From Eubacteriales bacterium (GTDB taxonomy: Bacteria; Bacillota_A; Clostridia; Saccharofermentanales; DTU023), in assembly GCA_030532185.1 (NCBI GenBank), contig JAUNLO010000007.1, forward strand, positions 7,370 through 21,947: DNA of 14,578 nucleotides, in the 5' to 3' direction. The notes beneath the pieces were generated by a model that did no database searches, was not told where the DNA came from, and worked only from the letters and a program-made list of their open reading frames with translations. Position numbers and translations under genes: made by a program. Shown piece by piece: positions 1-7,357 of this stretch (the first letter of the stretch is position 1; each line of letters begins with the position of its first letter).

Positions 1-1
1 C

Positions 2-79
2 GCTGTAGAGAACTTCTCTCAAGACCAGCTCTACGACATCTTCACCGGTGCTGTTACTAACTGGGAAGAAATCCAATAA
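2..79 (+). CDS. C-terminal end of a PstS-like substrate-binding protein (partial)
   Basis: The frame is open from the window edge to TAA at 77-79 and gives 25 residues, including YDIFTGAVTNWEEI. The I-F-T-G-x-x-T-N-W pattern is typical of phosphate-binding proteins of the PstS family (periplasmic/lipoprotein component of phosphate ABC importers). In that family the motif normally lies in the first half of the protein, followed by the phosphate-contacting S-G-T region and a second lobe. Here the stop codon comes two residues after the motif, and two hairpins follow at once. The protein is therefore either C-terminally shortened, a repeat-containing variant, or a different binding-protein subfamily. 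Only the tail is visible, so the family call is tentative. Confidence 0.5.
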   Translation, partial: AVENFSQDQLYDIFTGAVTNWEEIQ

Positions 80-92
80 ATGCTAAAGAGCA

Positions 93-109
93 GAGAGCCT
101 AAGGCTCTC
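93..109 (+). terminator. Short hairpin after the PstS-like gene
   Basis: GAGAGCC (93-99) pairs perfectly with GGCTCTC (103-109) around a TAA loop, 13 bases after the stop codon. A pyrimidine-rich CTCTTCT run follows rather than a pure T tract. It is probably a weak terminator or 3'-end protecting hairpin working with the stronger one just downstream. Confidence 0.45.
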
Positions 110-136
110 CTCTTCTACGCATAAGTTACCCCCTCC

Positions 137-170
137 CCCCAGCCCGCTAAGTCGGGCTGGGGCCTTTTTT
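137..170 (+). terminator. Strong intrinsic terminator
   Basis: A 10-bp GC-rich stem, CCCCAGCCCG (137-146) with CGGGCTGGGG (153-162), has a six-base loop and is followed by CC and six T. An outer TTACCCC/GGGGTAA pairing (126-132 with 172-178) could extend it. It ends the transcript of the PstS-like gene. Confidence 0.9.
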
Positions 171-183
171 AGGGGTAATTTCC

Positions 184-212
184 TTGAATTAGCCGCTAAT
201 ATTTGGCATACT
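184..212 (+). promoter_or_regulatory. Candidate sigma-A promoter for the uracil permease
   Basis: TTGAAT (184-189) and CATACT (207-212) are separated by 17 bases, each matching four of six consensus positions. The site lies between the upstream terminator and the permease ribosome site. No clear PyrR attenuator or riboswitch is visible in the short leader. Confidence 0.4.
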
Positions 213-258
213 TTTCGAGATTTGAGCAAATTTTTTTGCACTCACGAGGGAGGAAACT

Positions 259-1632
259 ATGGACAAGCAAAATAGCAACGCACAGCTCGGTAGCGAGCCC
301 ATCCGGGATATTCGCCAGCTCTCCAAACCTAAGGCCTTTATTCTAGGTCTTCAACACCTCTTCGCTATGTTCGGAGCCACAGTATTAGTACCCCTAATCA
401 CGGGCTTAGACATTTCTACTACCCTGCTCATGGCGGGCTTGGGAACCCTACTCTTCCATTTACTTACCAGAGGTAAGGTACCGGCTTTCTTGGGTTCTTC
501 TTTCGCCTTTTTAGGAGGCTATGCTGCCGTTGCACCTAAGCTCGGTGAACAAGCTAATCTCGACCGCCTCCCCTATGCCTGTGGAGGCGTTTTTATTGCT
601 GGCCTGGTCTATGTACTAATCGCCGGCCTCATCCGCTACTTCGGAGTTGAAAAGGTCATGCGCTTTTTCCCACCTGTAGTCACCGGTCCCATTATTATTT
701 CTATTGGCCTAACCCTGGCCCCCTCAGCTATCGCCAATGCCAATACCGACTGGCTTCTAGCCCTGGTAGCCATTGCCGTGGTCGTCTACTTTAATATCTT
801 TGGTAAAGGGATGGCTAAGATTATTCCTATTATCCTGGGCATTTTAGTTTCTTATGCCCTGGCCCTGGTCCTAAATCGCGTGGACTTTGCCGCCCTGGCT
901 GGTAGTAAGGTCGTGCAAATTCCCCTCAAACCTGACCAGTTCATGAAATTTGACCTCTCGGCCATCATCACCATTGCCCCTATAGCCCTCGCTACCATCA
1001 TGGAGCATATCGGGGATATTTCGGCTATTTCTGCCACTACCGGCCAAAACTATATCAAAGATCCGGGCCTCCACCGCACCCTCTTGGGCGACGGTTTGGC
1101 TACCTCACTAGCCTCCGCCTTTGGCGGTCCCGCCAACACCACCTACGGCGAAAACACGGGTGTTTTAGTTCTGACCAAGGTCTATGATCCCCGCGTGATG
1201 CGACTAGCTGCCCTTATGGCCATTGCCCTCTCCTTCTTCCCTGCCGTCTCCGGAGTCATCCGCTCCATTCCCACCGCCATCATCGGTGGCATCTCCATGA
1301 TCCTCTACGGGATGATTTCCTCCATTGGGGTACGCAATCTGGTAGAGAATCACGTCGACTTTACCAAATCTCGCAACCTTATCGTGGCTGCCTCTATATT
1401 CGTATGCGCCTTAGGTTTCAGCGGTGAGGTTTCCGGCATCTCCTTCTCGGTCGGTGATGCGACTATCTCCCTCTCTGGCCTGGCAATCGCTGCCATGGTG
1501 GGTATTTTGCTCAACGCTGTCCTGCCCGGCAAAGATTATGTTTTCACGGAGGAAGATCCTAAACATACAGGGGTTAACTTCTCAGGTACCGATACCACTA
1601 AGGAAGGCCGGGCTAAGAAGGTAAAAAAATAG
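259..1632 (+). CDS. uraA: Uracil permease (NCS2/UraA family)
   Basis: This is a 457-residue polytopic membrane transporter that probably imports uracil with protons for pyrimidine salvage. The NCS2 signature is clear: QHLFAMFGATVLVPL from residue 32 (first membrane helix), GSSFAFLGGY in the TM3 region, EHIGDISAIS at 249-258, and GGPANTTYGENTGV ending near 301. E249 and E298 are spaced 49 residues apart, like the two substrate/proton glutamates of E. coli UraA (E241, E290). The UraA His245 position is D253 here, a subtype I recall from other Bacillota permeases. GGGAGG at 248-253 fixes the ATG. The lysine-rich tail is probably cytoplasmic. A related xanthine specificity cannot be fully excluded. 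Confidence 0.9.
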   Translation: MDKQNSNAQLGSEPIRDIRQLSKPKAFILGLQHLFAMFGATVLVPLITGLDISTTLLMAGLGTLLFHLLTRGKVPAFLGSSFAFLGGYAAVAPKLGEQANLDRLPYACGGVFIAGLVYVLIAGLIRYFGVEKVMRFFPPVVTGPIIISIGLTLAPSAIANANTDWLLALVAIAVVVYFNIFGKGMAKIIPIILGILVSYALALVLNRVDFAALAGSKVVQIPLKPDQFMKFDLSAIITIAPIALATIMEHIGDISAISATTGQNYIKDPGLHRTLLGDGLATSLASAFGGPANTTYGENTGVLVLTKVYDPRVMRLAALMAIALSFFPAVSGVIRSIPTAIIGGISMILYGMISSIGVRNLVENHVDFTKSRNLIVAASIFVCALGFSGEVSGISFSVGDATISLSGLAIAAMVGILLNAVLPGKDYVFTEEDPKHTGVNFSGTDTTKEGRAKKVKK

Positions 1633-1667
1633 CGTAGAGATTATAGCTTGGGCAAAAGCAGGCCAAC

Positions 1668-1696
1668 TTGACACAAGCTTGCTAGCCTGCTAGTAT
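1668..1696 (+). promoter_or_regulatory. Promoter of the tRNA pair
   Basis: A perfect TTGACA (1668-1673) is followed after 17 bases by TAGTAT (1691-1696); an overlapping TATAGT sits at 1694-1699. It lies 30 bases upstream of the mature tRNA-Leu end, as expected for a stable-RNA promoter. No terminator separates it from the permease gene. Confidence 0.65.
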
Positions 1697-1725
1697 AGTC
1701 AGGCACTCAAAAAGCGTGGAGCTTC

Positions 1726-1812
1726 GCTCGTGTGGCGGAACTGGCAGACGCAACGGATTTAAAATCCGTCGAACTCACCTTCGTGCCGGTTCGAGTCCGG
1801 CCACGAGCACCA
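1726..1812 (+). tRNA. tRNA-Leu (anticodon UAA)
   Basis: This is an 87-base tRNA including the encoded CCA. The acceptor stem GCTCGTG (1726-1732) pairs with CACGAGC (1802-1808), followed by A and CCA (1810-1812). The anticodon stem ACGGA/TCCGT encloses the loop TTTAAAA with anticodon TAA at 1760-1762. The long variable arm expected of class II tRNA-Leu and the GGTTCGAGTCC T arm are present. It reads UUA (and UUG by wobble) codons. Confidence 0.95.
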
Positions 1813-1830
1813 CAAAATTTGAGACCAAAT

Positions 1831-1906
1831 CGCGGAGTAGAGCAGCTGGTAGCTTGTCGGGCTCATAACCCGGAGGTCGCAGGTTCGAATCCTGCCTCCG
1901 CAACCA
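1831..1906 (+). tRNA. Initiator tRNA-fMet (anticodon CAU)
   Basis: Both initiator hallmarks are visible. The first acceptor pair is the mismatch C1xA72 (CGCGGAG at 1831-1837 against CTCCGC-A at 1896-1902), and the anticodon stem has three consecutive G-C pairs next to the loop (GGG ctCATaa CCC). The anticodon CAT is at 1864-1866, the T arm is GGTTCGAATCC, and ACCA is encoded at 1903-1906. It lies 18 bases after tRNA-Leu and is presumably co-transcribed with it. Confidence 0.93.
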
Positions 1907-1912
1907 ACGAGT

Positions 1913-1966
1913 CCGCTACCTCCTTGTAGCGGTCAAAGCCGGCCTTAGATAGGCCGGCTTTTATTT
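1913..1966 (+). terminator. Tandem hairpin terminator of the tRNA transcript
   Basis: The first hairpin pairs CCGCTAC (1913-1919) with GTAGCGG (1926-1932). The second pairs AGCCGGCC (1937-1944) with GGCCGGCT (1952-1959) and runs into TTTTATTTT. The second is a strong intrinsic terminator. Confidence 0.88.
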
Positions 1967-2122
1967 TCTCAATTTGTGCCTTGTCTTTTGATATGACTTA
2001 TAACAATTGGCTTAAAAGGCCCCCCTTGCCCATTAACAGTTGGACTGGCCTCGCTACTTACGTGAGTGCCCTGGAAATAAAAATATGGTCCACATGTAAA
2101 AAATCTTGTCTAACAATTTTTC

Positions 2123-2151
2123 TTTACTTAAAGCTAACTTTATCTTAATAT
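2123..2151 (+). promoter_or_regulatory. Candidate promoter of the LPRTG VWA gene
   Basis: TTTACT (2123-2128) and TAATAT (2146-2151) are 17 bases apart in an AT-rich stretch, about 45 bases before the gene. The match is moderate. The rest of the roughly 230-base gap after the tRNA terminator holds no gene or strong structure that I can see. Confidence 0.35.
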
Positions 2152-2196
2152 ATCGCCTAAGAAAAGAGAGCCCCATCCAGGAAGTAGAGGTTGATT

Positions 2197-4275
2197 ATGA
2201 GGAGTAAATTTCGTGTGGACTCTGGCAGCAAGAAGAGCCTGCTGTCTTGTTTATTTTGCTGTATCTTGCTGCTACACCTAATGCCCGTAGCCATGGTTAC
2301 AGGTGAAGAGATGATGTCTTGGGATATCTCCGGTGATAAGCAAGCCAACCCCACAGTCTTAGATTCTAATCAAAGAGTTACGGAAATAACCCTCACCCTA
2401 CCCTCTGCACAGCACCCTAGCACTGTGGATATTGTATTTGTAATGGATAAGTCTACCTCAACCGCCACAGAAGGTGTGGATTTTTCGGAACAAGTTATGG
2501 CCCTTTTGGACGGGCTTAGTACAAGTGGCGAAGATTTGTTAATAAAAATAGGGGTTATAAAGTTTAGAGGACGTGCGTCTGATGCCATTAATACCCGTTC
2601 ATATGGAACAGCAAGCAGGCTATTAGAATATTCTGATAATAACAAGGGACTCATTATAGATGCTATTAAATATGCCACAGCACCGGGTAGAGGCAGTAAT
2701 ATCCATGCCGGCCTAAGGATGGCTGAGCAATGGTTGGCAGCTGACTATGAGGTCCCTGCAGGAAATAAGTACGTGGTATTACTTACAGACTGTAAGTCTT
2801 ATATCTGGAATGATGAAAATGATATAGCGGTCACCAACTATACTCAGTGGTATAACAATCATGTGATTCAAGATGGTGGTATGCCTGTCCTCAATCAAAA
2901 GGCTGGCTCCAACGATAAAGAGGCCTATCCGTTTGAATTGGATGAAAATCTTAGAGACAGATTATTCTGTATCTACGATTATGCCAGCTTATTTGCCAGT
3001 AACGATCCTAGGCTGACCAGCAAAACAGATTTTGATGAGAAATGTCACAATGCATATACTTTTATATCTCAAGACATTCCGACCGGCACAGTAGAAAGAT
3101 TAGCCACCACAAACGGAGGAGATGTTTTCCCTTACCCCTACAGCGATCCAGGTAACTTTTACGGATATGAGTCTTACTATAAATACACGCCAACACCAGG
3201 ATCTAAATGGGAAGGCGTGAGCTATTATCAGGCAAACCCCTATCAGCTAGTAAAAAATCTCGATGGCACATATGCTTGGGATACAAACAGTCCTAATGAG
3301 GCCTTTTATATGTTCCACCCAGACTGCCTACAGAAGGGGCTCTATAAGGCAGGCCACCTCTGGTATAAAATGCAAAATCAATATGGTTACAAGTGTGCGG
3401 CCATAGTGTCAAATCCAGCCTCCAGCACAGGACTCGGGCTTGTTGGGAGTTTCTCCGAGTGGCTCAAAGAGCAAAGCTCTTACAGCACAGATATAAGTAA
3501 TACAGCCAATCTGAACACCCTGTTAAGTAACATCTCCAGAGACATTATCTATATGGTTGGTCAAGGTGTTGTTACCGACCAAATAACGGATGAATTTATG
3601 CTCGTCGAGCCGGAAGACGGGTCTTGCCCTTTTACCCTGACTCTTGGGGACAACAGTTTAGCCCCTACAGGGCTGGGCGCAAACAGCTGGGGCTTCGGCG
3701 AAATAATCGACATAGATGGTGACGGCACACCAGATTTACCGTCTTACCAAGTACAATATGATACAGATAACAAACAGCTGCAATGGGCTATTAATGTGCC
3801 AGTTAAGAATTCAGAGCACATTGCCTTATCCTATAAAGTCTTGCTTAAAGAGGATGCGCTACAGAGAAATGATTATGCTACTAATGCGTGGGCTGTGCTG
3901 AATTATCAATCCAGCAATGGACAAACACAGGGGCAATTTAGCTTCCCCGTACCCTGGGTCAGCTACTACGTGCCAGATGATCCCACGCCTTCTGAATCTG
4001 AAGCTGATGGGCCAGTGCTATGGCCGGCAGATCCAGAGGACGCCATGGACTATTATGATGAGGAGCCAGGCATAATAGATATTATCTCTGATTGTTCGAC
4101 TGACAGTCTAGAAACTGATTCTCCGACTGAGTGTTTACCCGTGACCGAAGAGATAAATTTTCTAATAGAACAACTCCCTCGCACTGGCCAAAGCAATTAT
4201 CGGGGCTTTTCTCTCATGCTTATTCTTAGTTCCTTGGCGACTATGGGTATGTCATTTTATATAAACAAGAGATAG
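2197..4275 (+). CDS. LPXTG-anchored von Willebrand A domain surface protein
   Basis: This 692-residue secreted protein is probably a wall-anchored adhesin. A basic N-terminus and hydrophobic stretch (about residues 11-35) form the signal peptide. The VWA domain starts near 76, with the metal-site motif D84-K-S-T-S88 and the later D198 in LLTDC. The usual MIDAS threonine appears to be Ser in GRGSNIHAG. Residues from about 455 to 600 form a beta-rich stalk ending in a FPVPWVSYY segment, a pattern I recall from other clostridial VWA proteins. An acidic linker leads to LPRTG (660-664), a membrane helix and a final Lys-Arg. I chose ATG 2197 because GAGG at 2187-2190 fits it; TTG at 2191 would add two residues. 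It sits apart from the downstream operon. Eight cysteines follow the signal peptide, an even number that could allow disulfides. Confidence 0.85.
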   Translation: MRSKFRVDSGSKKSLLSCLFCCILLLHLMPVAMVTGEEMMSWDISGDKQANPTVLDSNQRVTEITLTLPSAQHPSTVDIVFVMDKSTSTATEGVDFSEQVMALLDGLSTSGEDLLIKIGVIKFRGRASDAINTRSYGTASRLLEYSDNNKGLIIDAIKYATAPGRGSNIHAGLRMAEQWLAADYEVPAGNKYVVLLTDCKSYIWNDENDIAVTNYTQWYNNHVIQDGGMPVLNQKAGSNDKEAYPFELDENLRDRLFCIYDYASLFASNDPRLTSKTDFDEKCHNAYTFISQDIPTGTVERLATTNGGDVFPYPYSDPGNFYGYESYYKYTPTPGSKWEGVSYYQANPYQLVKNLDGTYAWDTNSPNEAFYMFHPDCLQKGLYKAGHLWYKMQNQYGYKCAAIVSNPASSTGLGLVGSFSEWLKEQSSYSTDISNTANLNTLLSNISRDIIYMVGQGVVTDQITDEFMLVEPEDGSCPFTLTLGDNSLAPTGLGANSWGFGEIIDIDGDGTPDLPSYQVQYDTDNKQLQWAINVPVKNSEHIALSYKVLLKEDALQRNDYATNAWAVLNYQSSNGQTQGQFSFPVPWVSYYVPDDPTPSESEADGPVLWPADPEDAMDYYDEEPGIIDIISDCSTDSLETDSPTECLPVTEEINFLIEQLPRTGQSNYRGFSLMLILSSLATMGMSFYINKR

Positions 4276-4479
4276 GGACACGAAGAGGAAGCGGTGGTCT
4301 GCTTCACAATGTAAAACAATTTGTAACATTATAGGGGATATTTCTAATTATACTTTATTTTATATAAATCTTCTCCTATTGACGATAACTTCGTTTGAGA
4401 TATATGTGATATCCGATCGAAATTCGTTCGCCTGACCATCCAAGTATCAAAAAAAAAAATACACCTTTGCTAAAGTAAC

Positions 4480-4508
4480 TTGATTATTAGATATAACCCG
4501 TTTAAAAT
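4480..4508 (+). promoter_or_regulatory. Candidate promoter of the sipW-sortase operon
   Basis: TTGATT (4480-4485), 17 bases, then TAAAAT (4503-4508) matching five of six -10 positions, with a long A run just upstream that could act as an UP element. It would give a leader of about 160 bases before the signal peptidase gene. Confidence 0.45.
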
Positions 4509-4600
4509 CCAACACATAATAGAACACAGATAACAAGTGTCTGCGACCACATATCTATAGAGTACATGGGTAGTGTGCGGTAGTCACTAGAGCTTATTTA

Positions 4601-4673
4601 TGAGCAGCTTAAGTAGGTTGATTCGTTAAATATATTTTTTCGAGTTCATCCAAGCTGGCAGCCACGCTGCTTA
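4601..4673 (+). promoter_or_regulatory. Possible leader with competing hairpins before sipW
   Basis: GCAGC (4658-4662) pairs with GCTGC (4666-4670) in a tight hairpin exactly where a ribosome site would be expected. The same GCTGCT can pair instead with AGCAGC at 4603-4608, extended to eight pairs with one G-U. No Shine-Dalgarno sequence is visible before the start codon. The pairings are seen; a regulatory role is inference. Confidence 0.25.
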
Positions 4674-4679
4674 GTGTGT

Positions 4680-5255
4680 ATGAAAAGAACAACAAAAAAG
4701 ATTTGGAATCTCATAAGTAATATTGTGGTGGCCCTAGTCGTTCTACTAGCTGTGGCTTTAGTAGGCGTACGTTTAGTCGGTATTCAAGTATTTACCGTGT
4801 TGTCCGGATCTATGGAACCCGCCTACCCTGTGGGCTCGCTCATCTATGTTAAGCAGGTAAGTCACCAGGAGCTAGCAGCTGGTGATGTAATCACTTTTCT
4901 TTTGGCTGAAGATATTGTAACTACCCACCGTATCGTAGAAGTCGTGACAGACGAAAATGACCCCAGCACCCTACTCTATCGCACAAAAGGGGATGCCAAC
5001 ACTACGGTGGACGGTAACCTGGTTCACTACAAGAATGTTCTTGGCTCCCCAGTTTTGACCATACCCTACTTAGGTTACTTTGCGGACTACATTCAAAGGC
5101 CACCTGGCAGTTACCTGGCCTTATCTGTTGGCGCCATATTACTACTCTTAGTTTTTCTGCCCGATTTATTTTCCTCTACAGATAAGGAAGCCAAGAGAAA
5201 AAAGCAAAGTCCTTATGCTCGCAAGGGAAGGCCCTACCCGCAACATTGGAAGTAA
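4680..5255 (+). CDS. sipW: SipW-type signal peptidase I
   Basis: This 191-residue membrane serine protease is of the ER/SEC11-like type. The N-terminal helix (about 10-35) leads into VLSGSMEPAYPVGSLIYVK with nucleophile S44. The partner is H83 in TTHRIVEV, where ordinary bacterial type I peptidases have Lys, and this defines the SipW class. DVITF and the DGN region follow, then a second membrane helix (about 140-160) and a basic tail. SipW enzymes process TasA/CalY-type fibre subunits, and four such substrates lie downstream. The start is uncertain: GTG at 4674 or ATG at 4680, neither with a clear ribosome site. I prefer the ATG because MKRTTKKIWN resembles family N-termini. Confidence 0.92.
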   Translation: MKRTTKKIWNLISNIVVALVVLLAVALVGVRLVGIQVFTVLSGSMEPAYPVGSLIYVKQVSHQELAAGDVITFLLAEDIVTTHRIVEVVTDENDPSTLLYRTKGDANTTVDGNLVHYKNVLGSPVLTIPYLGYFADYIQRPPGSYLALSVGAILLLLVFLPDLFSSTDKEAKRKKQSPYARKGRPYPQHWK

Positions 5256-5271
5256 GGCCGCAAGGCTTACT
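5251..5271 (+). other. Hairpin overlapping the sipW stop codon
   Basis: AGTAAG pairs with CTTACT and CC with GG around a GCAA (GNRA) tetraloop, with one bulged G, covering the TAA. No T tract follows, so it looks more like an mRNA stability or processing element than a full terminator. Confidence 0.4.
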
Positions 5272-5304
5272 ACATAACACTTGTATTATTTTGGAGGATT
5301 TCTT

Positions 5305-5928
5305 ATGAAGAAAACAAGCAAGGTACTACTGTTGACTTTCTGTGCAGTATTACTGGTAGTGGGCTCCATACTAGGAACCCTAGCTTATCTGACTAGTCAG
5401 GATGAGGTAATCAACACCTTTACCGTGGGGAATGTTGCCATAACCTTGGATGAAAAGGATGTGGACAACAGCACGGAGAATGCTGAACGTGACAAGGAGA
5501 ATGCCTACAAACTCATTCCTGGCCATACTTACGTAAAGGACCCCACCATTCACGTGGATGCAAATAGCGAAGATTGCTACTTGTTTGTGAAGGTGGAGAA
5601 TGAGATAAGCGATATTGAGCCCACAGCTGACGGTGCTGATGCAGATAAAAGAATAGATAAACAGATGGCCACTAACGGTTGGACCGCAGTTGAAAGCACA
5701 GTCAATGTATACGTGTATACAAAAAGCACAGCTTCCCCTTACAAAGTAAGAGGAAATGCTGACATAATTGTATTTGAAAAATTCACTATAGATAATGGCG
5801 TAAAGAATAATACCCTTGCCAATTTTAGCGAGAAAAAAATCACGGTTACTGCCTATGCTATCCAAGCAGATGGATTTGATGGGAAGACAGCTGCTGACAT
5901 TTGGACTGCTGCAAAAAACTTTAGCTAA
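5305..5928 (+). CDS. TasA/CalY-like SipW-dependent secreted subunit 1
   Basis: This 207-residue protein has the N-terminus typical of SipW substrates: MKKTSK, a hydrophobic core, then LGTLAYLTSQDEVINTFTVG. The sequence downstream of the cleavage region shows the pattern of beta-sandwich TasA/camelysin-like fibre proteins: IPGHT at 71-75, KDPTIHV, and CYLFVKVE from C91. C91 is the only cysteine in the predicted mature chain. GGAGG at 5293-5297 selects the ATG at 5305 rather than the upstream in-frame TTG at 5281. It lies 49 bases after sipW and is a paralogue of the next gene, sharing the P-G-H-T / K-D-P / C-Y-L-F-V-K block. The likely role is a structural subunit of a surface fibre; exact polymer status is inferred. 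Confidence 0.85.
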   Translation: MKKTSKVLLLTFCAVLLVVGSILGTLAYLTSQDEVINTFTVGNVAITLDEKDVDNSTENAERDKENAYKLIPGHTYVKDPTIHVDANSEDCYLFVKVENEISDIEPTADGADADKRIDKQMATNGWTAVESTVNVYVYTKSTASPYKVRGNADIIVFEKFTIDNGVKNNTLANFSEKKITVTAYAIQADGFDGKTAADIWTAAKNFS

Positions 5929-5951
5929 GTAAAATAATCGCAATTGCCTTA

Positions 5952-5979
5952 TAGCTAACTCCCATAAATGGGATAGCTA
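5952..5979 (+). other. 12-bp hairpin between subunit genes 1 and 2
   Basis: TAGCTA plus TCCCAT (5952-5957, 5960-5965) pairs with ATGGGA plus TAGCTA (5968-5979), with a 2-base bulge and a tiny AA loop. No T run follows. It may mark an mRNA processing site or partial attenuator that sets the ratio of the subunits. Confidence 0.4.
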
Positions 5980-6011
5980 GTAAGACAAATTCCATAGAGG
6001 AGAAAGAGGCC

Positions 6012-6596
6012 TTGAAAAAGAAAACTTTGTTACTACTGATTGCAGTAGTCTTAATTATTGGTGGCGCGATGGGTGGCACATTGGCTTGGTTGGTGACTAA
6101 GACTAATCCAGTTACAAATACTTTCACGACTAGTAACATTGACATTACCTTGGAAGAAAGTACTGGAAATGAATATAAGATGGTTCCGGGACACACCATT
6201 GCCAAAGACCCCAAAGTAACAGTGCTTAAGGGAAGTGAACCCTGTTACCTGTTTGTCAAATTGGAAAAATCCGCAAACTTTGATGACTACCTCTTCTACG
6301 AAATGGCTGCGGATTGGACCAGGCTATCTGAAAATTCTAATATTTACTACCGAAAAGTTTTAGCAGAAGGCATGGGTATAGCATACAGTCTCTTGAACCA
6401 GGATGAGGTTACTGTAAAAGAGTCCATTACCAAGGCAGACATGAGTGCTTTAAATGAGGCAGGAGCCACCAAGCCCATACTGACCATCACCGCCTATGCC
6501 TCCCAGCTGTATAAAGACAATAATACAGAGTTTGACGCAACTACAGCTTGGTCAAATATTTCTGATGCTAGTAACTCATCTCCCCAAACTCCATAG
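6012..6596 (+). CDS. TasA/CalY-like SipW-dependent secreted subunit 2
   Basis: This 194-residue paralogue of the preceding protein has the SipW-type signal region GGTLAWLVTKTNPVTNTFTT followed by a beta-rich domain. VPGHT is at 58-62, KDPKVTV follows, and CYLFVKLE begins at C78, the only cysteine of the mature chain. The start is TTG at 6012, supported by GAGGAG at 5997-6002 and by a typical KKKTLLLLI N-terminus. Rare start codon use could lower its level relative to subunit 1. It ends in a Ser/Pro-rich tail. The two adjacent paralogues point to an old tandem duplication; the sequences are now well diverged outside the shared block. Role inferred: second component of the same fibre. Confidence 0.85.
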   Translation: MKKKTLLLLIAVVLIIGGAMGGTLAWLVTKTNPVTNTFTTSNIDITLEESTGNEYKMVPGHTIAKDPKVTVLKGSEPCYLFVKLEKSANFDDYLFYEMAADWTRLSENSNIYYRKVLAEGMGIAYSLLNQDEVTVKESITKADMSALNEAGATKPILTITAYASQLYKDNNTEFDATTAWSNISDASNSSPQTP

Positions 6597-6763
6597 GAAT
6601 CCTGTTCCCTAAATAAACAGCAATCATCATAACTCTCACGGGAGCCATTGGGTTATACCTGCAAATCGTAGCGAGAACTTACACTGGACCTTACTAATCT
6701 CCACTGAAGTCTAACCGTCTCTCGAACGTAACGTTATTAGGTGATGACATCGGAGGACAGCTT

Positions 6764-7345
6764 ATGAAAAATAAAATTTTACTTATAGCAGTAATCGCCA
6801 TCTGCCTCACCGTTGCTATAACCGGTACACTTGCCTACTTTACGGCCGAGGAGACCGCTCATAATGTAATTACCACCGGCGGGGTCAAGATTGCGCTGGT
6901 AGAAAAAACGAAAGACCCAGCTGGTGAGGAAATTGATTTCCCGCAAGAGGGTATTGACGGAGTCATGCCGGGAGCGGAAGTCAGTAAAATCGTCAGTGTG
7001 AAAAACACGGGTCAGAATGAGGCCTGGGTACGCTTGAAGGTAGACACACAATTTAAAGCAGAAGATGGCACTGCTTTATCTGCAGAAATTGAAGGTGTGG
7101 GTCCCGCCCTGACCTTTTCAGTCCATGAGAAATGGAACCTTGGCGCAGATGGCTTTTATTACTATAAAGACCCGCTGCCAGCCGGTGAAAGCACGGATAC
7201 TTTGTTTGATAAAGTCATTTTTGCTCCGGAAATTGGGAATGCATACCAGAACTGCCAGGCCGATATTGTAGTCTCGGCCCAGGCGGTTCAGACTGCTAAC
7301 AATGGTTCAAATGTCGGGGAAGCCGCGGGTTGGCCTGAGCCATAA
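6764..7345 (+). CDS. TasA/CalY-like SipW-dependent secreted subunit 3
   Basis: This 193-residue protein has the signal sequence MKNKILLIAVIAICL followed by TGTLAYFTAEET. The rest carries MPGAEV (68-73), a V-S-V-K-N-T-G turn, and AWVRLKV, the pattern seen in TasA-like domains. It is closer to camelysin-style proteins than to subunits 1 and 2, lacking their P-G-H-T and K-D-P block. The mature chain has one cysteine, C164. GGAGG at 6752-6756 fits the ATG. A 167-base gap precedes it, with only a weak CTGTT/AACAG hairpin and no convincing promoter. The next ribosome site overlaps its stop codon, so it is co-transcribed with the Cys/His repeat gene. Confidence 0.83.
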   Translation: MKNKILLIAVIAICLTVAITGTLAYFTAEETAHNVITTGGVKIALVEKTKDPAGEEIDFPQEGIDGVMPGAEVSKIVSVKNTGQNEAWVRLKVDTQFKAEDGTALSAEIEGVGPALTFSVHEKWNLGADGFYYYKDPLPAGESTDTLFDKVIFAPEIGNAYQNCQADIVVSAQAVQTANNGSNVGEAAGWPEP

Positions 7346-7357
7346 GGAGGCATAAAC

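Larger units (their letters stand above)
4276..4679 (+). other. 404-base intergenic region upstream of the signal peptidase gene
   Basis: No believable gene lies here on either strand; the longest ATG-started reading is about nine codons (4600-4629) without a ribosome site. The region holds a weak GAAGC/GCTTC hairpin near 4291-4308, an A10-type run near 4449-4459, a candidate promoter at 4480-4508 and short inverted repeats just before the next gene. A second weaker promoter-like pair is TTGACG (4379-4384) with TATATG (4401-4406). Confidence 0.6.

Noticed and set aside
1732..1929. 65-codon plus-strand open frame
   Set aside because: It runs through both tRNA genes, whose structures explain the sequence.
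4600..4629. Nine-codon leader peptide upstream of sipW
   Set aside because: It has no ribosome site and no codon pattern suggesting attenuation; too short to support.
5380..5943. 187-codon open frame on the minus strand opposite subunit 1
   Set aside because: It is fully antisense to a gene with a clear signal sequence, family motifs and ribosome site; its translation shows no recognisable domain and no good start.
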